Origin: an uncultured Opitutales bacterium
GTDB lineage: Bacteria > Verrucomicrobiota > Verrucomicrobiia > Opitutales > Intestinicryptomonadaceae
Assembly: GCA_900546565.1 (NCBI GenBank)
Contig: URDC01000002.1
Coordinates: 1-64,000, forward strand
Direction: 5' to 3'
Length of the DNA: 64,000 nt
Positions 51,035 through 58,670 of the stretch are shown in pieces. The first letter of the stretch is position 1. Each line of letters opens with the position of its first letter. The notes under the pieces are model-generated. The model worked only from the letters and a program-made list of their open reading frames with translations. It was not told where the DNA came from and ran no database searches. The position numbers were made by a program, and so were the translations under genes.

Positions 51035-52051
51035 ATGATTAAAGTAGGTATCAATGGTTTCGGACGTATCGGCCGCATGGTTTTCCGCGCGGCCTTCGAA
51101 AACTTCTCGAAGGATATACAGATTGTCGGTATTAACGACCTTCTCGACCCCGACTACTTGGCTTATATGCTCAAGTACGATTCGGTTCACGGAAGATTCC
51201 AGCACGAAGTTTCGGTTGACGGCAGCAACTTGGTTGTAGACGGCCAGAAAATCCGCATCACGGCTGAAAAAGACCCCGCGAACCTCAAATGGAACGAAGT
51301 CGACGCAGACGTCGTTGTGGAATCGACTGGTTTCTTCCTCACGGAAGAACTCGCTTCGGCACACCTTAAAGCTGGCGCGAAAAAAGTCATTATGTCGGCT
51401 CCCTCGAAGGATGCAACTCCGATGTTTGTCTACGGTGTCAACGACAAGACATACGCCGGTCAGAAAATCATTTCGAACGCTTCGTGCACGACAAACTGCT
51501 TGTCGCCCATCTGCAAAGTTCTCGACGCCGAATTCGGTATCAAACGCGGCTTGATGACGACTGTTCACGCCGCTACGGCTACTCAGAAAACTGTCGACGG
51601 TCCTTCTAAGAAAGACTGGCGCGGCGGTCGCGGTATCCTCGAAAACATCATTCCGTCGTCGACGGGCGCAGCCAAGGCTGTCGGCAAGGTTCTCCCGCAG
51701 CTCAACGGCAAATTGACGGGTATGTCGATGCGTATCCCCGCTTCGGACGTTTCGGTTGTCGACTTGACTGTCGAGCTCGAAAAAGCTCCGGGCGCAGACA
51801 AGGATTCGGCTTACGCCGCAATCTGCGCAGCTATGAAGAAATACTCGGAAGGCGAACTCAAAGGCGTTCTCGGCTACACGGAAGACGCCGTTGTTTCGAC
51901 AGACTTCCGCAACTGCTCGAAGACCTCGATTTTCGACGCCAAGGCCGGTATCCAGCTCGATCCGACGTTCGTCAAGGTCATCTCGTGGTACGACAACGAA
52001 TGGGGCTATTCCAACAAGGTTTTGGAAATGGCTCGCGTTATCGCCAAGTAG
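51035..52051 (+). CDS. gap: Glyceraldehyde-3-phosphate dehydrogenase
   Basis: GAPDH oxidises glyceraldehyde-3-phosphate with NAD and phosphate in glycolysis. The 338-residue product begins KVGINGFGRIGR (NAD-binding), has the active-site SNASCTTNCLSP with catalytic Cys, the later His in MTTVHAATATQKTVDGPSKKDWRGGR, and the end WYDNEWGYSNKVLEMA. A clear ribosome binding site (AAAGGAAATAAA before the ATG) and a narrow, C-ending codon choice suggest high expression. It stands alone, between two terminators. Confidence 0.98.
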   Translation: MIKVGINGFGRIGRMVFRAAFENFSKDIQIVGINDLLDPDYLAYMLKYDSVHGRFQHEVSVDGSNLVVDGQKIRITAEKDPANLKWNEVDADVVVESTGFFLTEELASAHLKAGAKKVIMSAPSKDATPMFVYGVNDKTYAGQKIISNASCTTNCLSPICKVLDAEFGIKRGLMTTVHAATATQKTVDGPSKKDWRGGRGILENIIPSSTGAAKAVGKVLPQLNGKLTGMSMRIPASDVSVVDLTVELEKAPGADKDSAYAAICAAMKKYSEGELKGVLGYTEDAVVSTDFRNCSKTSIFDAKAGIQLDPTFVKVISWYDNEWGYSNKVLEMARVIAK

Positions 52052-52111
52052 TTTTTCGCGAATCGGACAACGCCTCTCGGGGCGTTGCAGATTCGGTAAG
52101 AACTTCACAAA

Positions 52112-52144
52112 AAAGACAAAGCTTTTCGGCTTTGTCTTTTTCTT
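52112..52144 (+). terminator. Terminator after gap
   Basis: AAAGACAAAGC (52112-52122) pairs with GCTTTGTCTTT (52129-52139) and is followed by a T-rich tract. A second hairpin, CAACGCC/GGCGTTG, lies just upstream at about 52069-52087. Confidence 0.8.
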
Positions 52145-52304
52145 TGCCCTGTAAAAACGCGATAAAAGAATTTTCCGGAATTTTTTCGGAATTCCGAAAA
52201 ATATTCTATCAAAATGGTAGTTTTTATTGCCTTTTCAACTAAAAATAAAAAAGGCGGGAAGTAATATTACCGCCCGCCCGATTGAAAAAAAACAAAAGTC
52301 TCGC

Positions 52305-52742
52305 CTAATCCTCAACGAAAACTGGAACTCCTTTGCCGAAAACTTTAAGTTCTGATGAATCGGAAAGTTTAACCTTATAACCGTATTTTTTGACTTCCAA
52401 TTCTACAATCTTATTGCCCGCGTAGTTTTTCGAAATACAGTCGGCAACCTCCTTCGGAATCACCGATGAGGGCAGCCCAGCGCGGTTCTTTGCCGATTTG
52501 AAAACGCCAGTTCCGTCGAACTCGACATTCGTGCCATCGGAAAGAAAAACCTCGTATTCGTCGATGCTAAACCAGTCTTTGTCGATTTTGATTGCGTTGA
52601 CGGGGGTTTTTGCAAAGTTTTGCGCAATGTAGGCGCGCGCGCTTTCGGGTAATTTTGCGATGTCGCGCGTTATGACGTCGGTGGCATACGAAACCGCCGC
52701 GACAAAGAACACGCAAAGTAGTGTTGTTATTCTCTTTTTCAT
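52305..52742 (-). CDS. Secreted PepSY-like (DUF2874/BLIP-like fold) protein
   Basis: The 145-residue product has a signal peptide (MKKRITTLLCVFFVAAVSYA) and two copies of a PepSY-like repeat: LPESARAYIAQNFAKTPVNAIKIDKD..YEVFLSDGTNVEFDGTGVF and IPKEVADCISKNYAGNKIVELEVKKYGYKVKLSDSSELKVFGKG. Proteins of this kind are periplasmic and fold like beta-lactamase-inhibitor-type domains; most have unknown partners. It is alone on its strand between the gap terminator and the sugar-acid operon. Confidence 0.8.
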   Translation of the reverse strand: MKKRITTLLCVFFVAAVSYATDVITRDIAKLPESARAYIAQNFAKTPVNAIKIDKDWFSIDEYEVFLSDGTNVEFDGTGVFKSAKNRAGLPSSVIPKEVADCISKNYAGNKIVELEVKKYGYKVKLSDSSELKVFGKGVPVFVED

Positions 52743-52840
52743 AATATTCCTTTCAGTAAAATGTAATCGTATTTTCTTCGGAAAGATTAATTTTTTTTGC
52801 GAAATCAGTCAACAAACATCTCGAAAAAATTCCCGCTTTT

Positions 52841-52870
52841 TTGAAAAAAAACGCGGTCGAAACCGCGTTG
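52841..52870 (-). terminator. Terminator of the sugar-acid operon
   Basis: On the minus strand AACGCGGT and ACCGCGTT form a hairpin (52850-52869) followed by a run of eight T. It lies about 107 bases after the RraA-family stop. Confidence 0.75.
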
Positions 52871-52976
52871 AATTAACTATAACACTAAGAGAGATTTTAT
52901 AAAAATTTCGCCATCGCGGAATTTGGGCGGATGTTTCCAATCCTCAAAATTTCTCCGCGGATGGAATTTCGGCGAA

Positions 52977-53720
52977 TTAAAAATAGCCGCCCTTTTCCTT
53001 GATTTCCTTGATTGTCTGCCCCGAATGAACCCAGCCGAAAATTTTCTTTTCGTTCGCCTTGATTTCTTCGGCGCGGATGAGAACATCGTAGGCAATGTCG
53101 CGCGGAACAACGAGAACGCCGTCAATGTCGCCCAAGACGACGTCGCCCGGGCGCACGATAACCTTGCCGATGAGAATCGGAACTTGGTAGTGCGTAATCA
53201 GGCATCTGCCGAGGCTGCCGTTGGAGATTCTGTATCTATAAAATACGGGGAAGTCCGCCTCCAAAATCTGGTGGGTATCGCGAATACCGCCGTCAATACA
53301 CGCCGACTTTACTTTCTTGCCCTTGGCGGTCGCAGTCATAACGCCGCCCCAGAGAGTAGCCTCCTCGTCTTTGGATGTGTCCCAAACAACAAAATGGTCT
53401 TCGCCGAGCTCGTCGAGCATCTGCGTGCGGAAATCCATTTCGCCCTTAATCATAACATTTGGCGAACTTTTTACGGTGAAGGCAAACCCAGCAACGGTTC
53501 TGTATTCGCGCAGGGGCTTTATGTGGTGCGGCAACGCCTGATTGAGCAGGCAAAACTCGCGCAAAACGTCGTTTACCGCTCCTGTATAAAGCTGTTCGAA
53601 ACGGCTAAGCAACTCCTTTTCGGGAATCGGGAACTGTTTCTTCGAAACGTATTCGCGCGATTCAATCAATTTTTCGAGATTCATCATCCCGACTTCCTTT
53701 TTATATTGGTCTATGCTCAT
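52977..53720 (-). CDS. RraA-family aldolase-like protein
   Basis: Members of this fold are 4-hydroxy-4-methyl-2-oxoglutarate or oxaloacetate-type aldolases/decarboxylases, and RraA itself regulates RNase E. The 247-residue product shows the family pattern AGFAFTVKSS, the central CIDGGIRD (the conserved Arg/Asp pair for metal and substrate), and GDVVLGDIDGVLVVPRD. It is longer than E. coli RraA (161) because of an N-terminal extension, as in the aldolase-type enzymes. It is the last gene of a five-gene sugar-acid operon, where a 2-keto-3-deoxy acid would need cleavage. Substrate is inferred from context only. Confidence 0.85.
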   Translation of the reverse strand: MSIDQYKKEVGMMNLEKLIESREYVSKKQFPIPEKELLSRFEQLYTGAVNDVLREFCLLNQALPHHIKPLREYRTVAGFAFTVKSSPNVMIKGEMDFRTQMLDELGEDHFVVWDTSKDEEATLWGGVMTATAKGKKVKSACIDGGIRDTHQILEADFPVFYRYRISNGSLGRCLITHYQVPILIGKVIVRPGDVVLGDIDGVLVVPRDIAYDVLIRAEEIKANEKKIFGWVHSGQTIKEIKEKGGYF

Positions 53721-53754
53721 AATTTATATTGTTTTTTGATGATTTAAATTTAAC

Positions 53755-54522
53755 TTATATAAACAGACTGAAACCGCCATCTACGAAAAAGTCCGCGCCC
53801 GTGATGTATCTGCCCGCATCGGAACAAAGCAGAAGCGCGGTAGCGGCGCAATCCTTGGGTTCGCCCACAAAACCCACGGGAATTTTAGACTCGATGTCCT
53901 TCCTAAAAGCCGCGTCCGACAAAACTTCGCGGTTGCGGGCGGTTTCGAACACTCCGGGGGCTATGTTGTTGACGGTAATGCCAAACGGCGCAACGCGGGC
54001 GGCTACATTCTTCACCATATTTACAATGCCCGACTTCGACGCCGCGTATGCAGCCATGTAGCGGTTGGGGCGCGCCTGCTGGACAGAGCCGATTGTCAAA
54101 ATCCTGCCCCAGCCGTTCGCCTTCATATGCGGAACAGCCGCCTGCATAAGTTCGAGAGTCGAACGCAAATTCACGTTTATTTGCGACGCGAATTCGTCTT
54201 CGGTGATATCGAACCACTCGTGACGGTATTGAACCGAAGCGTTTGCCACGACAATGTCGACGGGGCAACCGTTCTTTTCGGCAAAGTCAAGCCACGACTG
54301 TTTGACGTTTGCCTGAGCCAAGTCGAACTGCCAAAGCCACACTTTCGCGCCGAGCTTTTCCGCCTCCGCCTTCGTCTGCTTCGCGGTTTCCACGCCCGAA
54401 TGGAAGTTGATTACAACGTTCGCGCCGAACTCGGCAAGCGCGAGCGTTATGCCCTTGCCGATACCCTGACTGCCTCCCGTCACGAGAGCTGTCCTGCCTT
54501 TAAGATTGAATAATTCTTTCAT
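53755..54522 (-). CDS. SDR-family oxidoreductase
   Basis: The 255-residue short-chain dehydrogenase has TGGSQGIG (about 15-22), VANASVQ, the serine at GSVQQ, the catalytic AYAASKSG with Tyr and Lys, and NNIAPGVFETAR. It resembles sugar or gluconate-type dehydrogenases. In the operon it would oxidise a sugar or reduce a keto-intermediate; the cofactor and substrate are not determined. It starts 30 bases after the MFS transporter on the same strand. Confidence 0.9.
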   Translation of the reverse strand: MKELFNLKGRTALVTGGSQGIGKGITLALAEFGANVVINFHSGVETAKQTKAEAEKLGAKVWLWQFDLAQANVKQSWLDFAEKNGCPVDIVVANASVQYRHEWFDITEDEFASQINVNLRSTLELMQAAVPHMKANGWGRILTIGSVQQARPNRYMAAYAASKSGIVNMVKNVAARVAPFGITVNNIAPGVFETARNREVLSDAAFRKDIESKIPVGFVGEPKDCAATALLLCSDAGRYITGADFFVDGGFSLFI

Positions 54523-54552
54523 ATTTTTGCCAATTTTTCGGAGAATTTCGCG

Positions 54553-55782
54553 TCAGTTTTCGTAGTTCTTTTTGTAGAAAAACAAAGCCGAAACAATGAG
54601 GAACGCCGCTCCCGCAAGGAAAAACCACGCCAGCGACATTATGCCCGCCCCGAGCCCCGAAATCTCCTTTATCTGCGCCAAAACGCGCGGGGCAAGCGAA
54701 CCCATCACAAACGCGAACGACAGATAAATGCCCGAGGCCGTCGCCCTGTATTGGGGTTTTACAACGTCGAACAACGCCGCGAACAAATTGGAGTCGTAAA
54801 CGCCCCTGAAAAACCCGAAGCCCGCCATTGCCGCGCAGCAGACGTAGAAATTCTGCGTCAGTCCGAGCAGAAAAATGAATGGAACTGCAAGCAGCATTCC
54901 GAAAAATTCAACCCAAATGCGCGACGAAGTGAATTTGAACGCGTATTTGTCGGAAATTTTCGCGCCCGCCATCACGCCGAAGAAAGCGAATGCAAAGTGC
55001 CAAAGCATCGAATTAAGCCCCGCCGAAGAAAGCGACAATCCGTAGTTTTCGTAAAGGTATGTCGGCATCCATGTATTGTAGCCGACATTCACAAAACACT
55101 GGCAGGCGAACGCCAGCGAAAGCAGATAAAACGACTCCTTGCGCAGCACAGCCCCGAGCATTTTGCCGAAGTGCACCTTGTGGTCGTCCTGTTTCGTTTC
55201 GGCAACGGGCGGCGGCGTGTTGCGCATTATGAACATCGAAATCACAGCCAAAACAACGCCCACCGAACCGAAGACGTAGAACGCCGAACGCCAACCGTAA
55301 TGCTCGCCGATGTAGCCCGAAATGTATCCGCTTGCGATGATTCCGACGTAGAGCGACGTCTGGTGTATTGACAGTGCGGTTGCGCGGGTATCGGTGTGCA
55401 GCTGGCTCAAAAGCGACGTCGCGGCGGGATAATAGAACGCCTCGCCCGCGCCCGTTGCGACGCTTCGGAAGACTATCAACAGGACTATTCCGCCGCTAAG
55501 CCCCGTAAGAAGCGTGCCCACGCTAAAAATAAGCAGGCTCAAAATCACAATCCACTTGCGCGAAACCAAGTCGCCCAAAAAACCGGAAACTGGCACGAGC
55601 AAGCCGTAGATTGCGGTAAAAATCATGACTACATTGCCAATCTGGACGTCGCTTATGCCCAAGTCGGTCTTCAACAACGGAATTACTGTATTAAAAATCT
55701 GCCTGTCTCCCTGATTGAGAAAGTATGCAAACCACAGAATGATAACGAGTGTCCACTTATATGGTATTTTATTGAATTTCAT
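54553..55782 (-). CDS. MFS transporter, sugar-acid (ACS) type
   Basis: The 409-residue product is a 12-helix major facilitator protein with the anion:cation symporter pattern: YFLNQGDRQIFNTVIPLLKTDLGISDVQIGNVV, GFLGDLVSRKWIV, and GAGEAFYYPAATSLLSQLHTDTRATALSIHQTSLYVG. Family members carry hexuronates, galactonate, glucarate and similar acids. The gene lies in the middle of the operon with a dehydratase and aldolase, so import of a sugar acid is a reasonable inference. Confidence 0.88.
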   Translation of the reverse strand: MKFNKIPYKWTLVIILWFAYFLNQGDRQIFNTVIPLLKTDLGISDVQIGNVVMIFTAIYGLLVPVSGFLGDLVSRKWIVILSLLIFSVGTLLTGLSGGIVLLIVFRSVATGAGEAFYYPAATSLLSQLHTDTRATALSIHQTSLYVGIIASGYISGYIGEHYGWRSAFYVFGSVGVVLAVISMFIMRNTPPPVAETKQDDHKVHFGKMLGAVLRKESFYLLSLAFACQCFVNVGYNTWMPTYLYENYGLSLSSAGLNSMLWHFAFAFFGVMAGAKISDKYAFKFTSSRIWVEFFGMLLAVPFIFLLGLTQNFYVCCAAMAGFGFFRGVYDSNLFAALFDVVKPQYRATASGIYLSFAFVMGSLAPRVLAQIKEISGLGAGIMSLAWFFLAGAAFLIVSALFFYKKNYEN

Positions 55783-55808
55783 TTTTCACAATCCCGTTGT
55801 TGTTTAGG

Positions 55809-56816
55809 TTATTTGGCGCAGCGGCAGCCGAATTCGTAGGTGTTTTGCCACTCGAATGTCTCGCCGGGGGCAACGTCGATTTTAATGAAAGGCTCGGGGC
55901 AGTAGGTCGTTTCCCACGCAAAGAACGTCCAGCGCGTCATCGGACGGCTGCCCGAAATCTTCACGGTCGCGCCCGTTTTCAGATTCGAAAGCTCGAAGCG
56001 GTTTTTGTTCGCGCTCGGGTCGCCGTCATAGTTTTCGTAGACGACGTGATGCGGCTCCGAAATCGCGTCTGTAAAGCGCAGAACATTGTCGGCGTCGACG
56101 CGCGTCGCCGTGCGCGTAACGTCCTTCCAATTCTCCCCGCCTACGGGCTTCAACGGAAGCTTCAACGCTATGTCCCGCCCCGCCTTCGCGCCGTCAATCA
56201 TAAAAAAGTTGTGGCAATACTGCTCGGTCGAAATGCGCGTTTTGCCCGTATTTGTCAGCTTGTATGAAATTTTCATAACGGGAGCGTCGGGCACAAGCTC
56301 GATACGTTTTGTGTATTTGTATGAAATTATGCCGCTTTTTAATGTGTGCGTATATTCAATCCAGTTTTTGCCCGCAGCGCAAACGCGCGCACCGCCGTCG
56401 ACGATTTCGAACGAATTTACAAAGTGGTAGGGCTTGTCTGAGTTGCGGCGCAAAATGCCGACGCCGATTTTCGCGAATTCGCCGCCGACATTGGCGTCAT
56501 CGTAGCCTATCGGCAGAAAGTCGTCGACCGGACCGCAAATGTTGTGGTGGAATTTCGGGTCGAAATGCTTCCCCCACCACTCGCCGAAAAATTCGTGCTC
56601 CTTGTATTTCAGCGAGTAGATTACGCCCGAGTAGTCGAACCTCTGCCCGCGGTAGTAGTTCTCGTCCTGACCCGTTTCGATTCCCACAATAGCGGTTATC
56701 GCGCCGTTTGAAATCGCGGTTTGGGGATAGCCGCGCGAACTCGCAGCGCGGCTATCCGTGCAAAACAAAGACAACAAGGCTGCAATCAATGTCGTCTTAT
56801 ATATTCCTTTTCTCAT
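55809..56816 (-). CDS. Secreted galactose-mutarotase-like protein
   Basis: The 335-residue protein starts with a signal peptide (MRKGIYKTTLIAALLSLFCTDSRA). The rest is a beta-sandwich-type sequence with a mutarotase-like pattern: NGAITAIVGIETGQDENYYRGQRFD, IEYTHTLKSGIISYKYTKRIELVPDAPVMKISYKLTNTGKTRISTEQYCHNFF, and the end APGETFEWQNTYEFG. It could be an epimerase or a carbohydrate-binding domain acting in the periplasm. Its exact reaction is unknown. It lies between the dehydratase and the transporter. Confidence 0.7.
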   Translation of the reverse strand: MRKGIYKTTLIAALLSLFCTDSRAASSRGYPQTAISNGAITAIVGIETGQDENYYRGQRFDYSGVIYSLKYKEHEFFGEWWGKHFDPKFHHNICGPVDDFLPIGYDDANVGGEFAKIGVGILRRNSDKPYHFVNSFEIVDGGARVCAAGKNWIEYTHTLKSGIISYKYTKRIELVPDAPVMKISYKLTNTGKTRISTEQYCHNFFMIDGAKAGRDIALKLPLKPVGGENWKDVTRTATRVDADNVLRFTDAISEPHHVVYENYDGDPSANKNRFELSNLKTGATVKISGSRPMTRWTFFAWETTYCPEPFIKIDVAPGETFEWQNTYEFGCRCAK

Positions 56817-56911
56817 ATTATCGCCTTAGTTTTAGGGTTGGGTTGAGTCTCGTTTCTAATCCCACAAATAAATGATACGCAACCCGCGCCCGCGGTCAAT
56901 CCTATTCAACC

Positions 56912-58234
56912 CTATGACCAGCGGCGGTCGTTCGACCACTCCCTATCCCACTGCGATGTATCCCCCCAGGCTTCCGGGAAATCTTCGTGCAACTTTTCCT
57001 TTATCAAATCTTCGTTCAGCGACTCTATGCCCAAACCGGGCGCGTTCGGAACGTCGATGTATCCGTTGTTTACAAGGGGCTTCGGCAGACCGTTTACGAG
57101 GCTGTCCCACCACGGAACGTCCACCGAATGGACTTCCAAAGCCGTAAAATTGCGCGTTGCCGCCGCCACGTGGACAGCCGCCATACACGCTATCGGGCTT
57201 TCCGCCATATGGATTGCCATCGCCACGTGATGCTCTTCGGCCATGTCGCCGATGCGCTTTGTCTCCAAAATGCCGCCCGCCGTCAAGATGTCGGGGTGGA
57301 TAACCGCCAACGCGCCCGATTCGAGCAGCGGCTTGAAACCCTCTTTAAGATAGATGTCCTCGCCCGTCGCGATTGGCGCAGTCGTCGAATTTGCAAGGCG
57401 CACATACTGGTCGGTATACTGCCACGGAACGGGGTCTTCAATCCAAGAAAGGTTGTATTTTTCGAGGCGGCGCGCAAGCTTTATGCAATCCTCCACGGGA
57501 ATGTGCCCGATGTGGTCGATTGCAATCGGAATTTCGTAGCCGACTTCCGCGCGGACGTCCGCCATATACTTTTCGAGGTAGTCAAGCCCCTTCTCCGTGA
57601 TGTGGATTCCCGTGAACGGGTGCGCCGTGTTGAAGAGGTCGTATGCCTCGCCGCGCATTGCGCGGGGGTCGATTGAACCGTGCGGCGTCGTGAACACAGT
57701 CTTTTTATACTCGCGCATTTTTTCGAGGAAGCCCAGCGGTGCGGAAAGCGCGCCCTCAACGTCCATCAATAATTCAATGCCCAAATCCATTTTCAGGAAT
57801 GTATAACCCTGCGCGACGCGGTCTTTAAGAGCCTTGCCCATATCGCGGCCGCCGCCCTCGCTGTCGGTGTCGCAATAAATGCGGATTTTATCGCGGTATT
57901 TGCCGCCGAGCATTTGCCATACGGGAACGCCCCAAGCCTTGCCCGCCAAGTCCCACATTGCGACTTCCAAGCCGCAGACGCCGCCCGCCTGACGCGAGTC
58001 GCCGCCGAACTGTTTTATGCGGTTGAAAATCTTTTCCACATTGCACGGATTTTCGCCGAGGATTCTGCTTTTGAGCATTGCCGCGTATGTCCTGCTCGAC
58101 GCGTCGCGGACTTCGCCGTAGCCGACCAAGCCCTGATTCGTATAGACCTTGATGAGTGTGCAGCGTTTCGGCGCGCCGTCGATATCGGCGAAGCGCACGT
58201 CTGTAATTTTGAGTGTAGACGGATTTATTTTCAT
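56912..58234 (-). CDS. Enolase-superfamily sugar-acid dehydratase
   Basis: The 440-residue product belongs to the mandelate racemase/muconate lactonising group. Metal ligands are in IAIDHIGH, SWIEDPVP and TGEDIYLKE; HPDI and AIHMAESP lie on later strands and supply the acid/base Asp-His pair. The N-terminal capping domain is normal. Family members dehydrate galactonate, rhamnonate, glucarate, and others, so the substrate is open. It is the first gene of the five-gene operon. The C-terminal 60 residues are acidic and Trp-rich (DTSQWDREWSNDRRWS), a tail that is longer than usual. Confidence 0.88.
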   Translation of the reverse strand: MKINPSTLKITDVRFADIDGAPKRCTLIKVYTNQGLVGYGEVRDASSRTYAAMLKSRILGENPCNVEKIFNRIKQFGGDSRQAGGVCGLEVAMWDLAGKAWGVPVWQMLGGKYRDKIRIYCDTDSEGGGRDMGKALKDRVAQGYTFLKMDLGIELLMDVEGALSAPLGFLEKMREYKKTVFTTPHGSIDPRAMRGEAYDLFNTAHPFTGIHITEKGLDYLEKYMADVRAEVGYEIPIAIDHIGHIPVEDCIKLARRLEKYNLSWIEDPVPWQYTDQYVRLANSTTAPIATGEDIYLKEGFKPLLESGALAVIHPDILTAGGILETKRIGDMAEEHHVAMAIHMAESPIACMAAVHVAAATRNFTALEVHSVDVPWWDSLVNGLPKPLVNNGYIDVPNAPGLGIESLNEDLIKEKLHEDFPEAWGDTSQWDREWSNDRRWS

Positions 58235-58340
58235 ACTGGTTTTATTTGTTAAATTGCAAGTTGGCGATTTCGCGTTTGTTGGAATGCATTTTTATAATCG
58301 CCGCACATTCTTCAAGCCAATCTTTGCCCGAATTTACTTA

Positions 58341-58549
58341 ACTGTTAACTTGAAAACCGCGAGGACACCTCGTTTGCGAAGTTTATACTTATTTACGGAA
58401 ACATTCCGCAACGCGGAATGTTTTTTGTTCTTAGATTCGCAAACGAGGCTCTCGACTAAAAGACGGTTTTATTTCGGACTCGCGTACGTTTAGTACGCGT
58501 CGCCTCATAAAACGCGTCTTTTAGAACGAGCCTCGCGATTTTCAACAGT
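58341..58549. repeat. Nested three-way-junction inverted-repeat element
   Basis: An outer stem pairs TTGAAAACCGCGAGG (58350-58364) with CCTCGCGATTTTCAA (58531-58545; 14 of 15 pairs), extended by ACTGTT/AACAGT across a bulge. Inside, one arm has a perfect 13-base stem CCTCGTTTGCGAA (58368-58380)/TTCGCAAACGAGG (58436-58448) enclosing the repeated hairpin AACATTCCGC/GCGGAATGTT; the other arm pairs CTAAAAGAC (58456-58464) with GTCTTTTAG (58516-58524) and GTTTTAT with ATAAAAC, and closes with CGCGTAC/GTACGCG (58481-58499). It lies between the minus-strand dehydratase start and the GH43-like stop. No frame in it looks coding. Confidence 0.7.
58400..58428 (+). terminator. Second copy of repeated hairpin with T-run
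   Basis: AACATTCCGC (58400-58409) / GCGGAATGTT (58413-58422) and TTTT follow, near-identical to 29486-29515. Here no plus-strand gene ends just upstream, so a role as a normal terminator is unlikely. Confidence 0.5.
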
Positions 58550-58582
58550 ACCTATGCTGGTTCTAAGCCGATTGAATAATGC

Positions 58583-58616
58583 AAAAAGTCTTTCCCGAAT
58601 GGGAAAGACTTTTTAG
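58583..58616. terminator. Terminator hairpin after the beta-propeller gene
   Basis: AAAAAGTCTTTCCC and GGGAAAGACTTTTT form a 14-base stem with a four-base loop (58583-58614). On the minus strand it lies about 55 bases after the glycosidase-like gene stop, flanked by T-rich sequence on both strands. Confidence 0.75.
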
Positions 58617-58670
58617 TTTTAAGCGATAAATAAAGCGGTTATTGCGGAGCAATTCGCGTCTCTTACCAAA

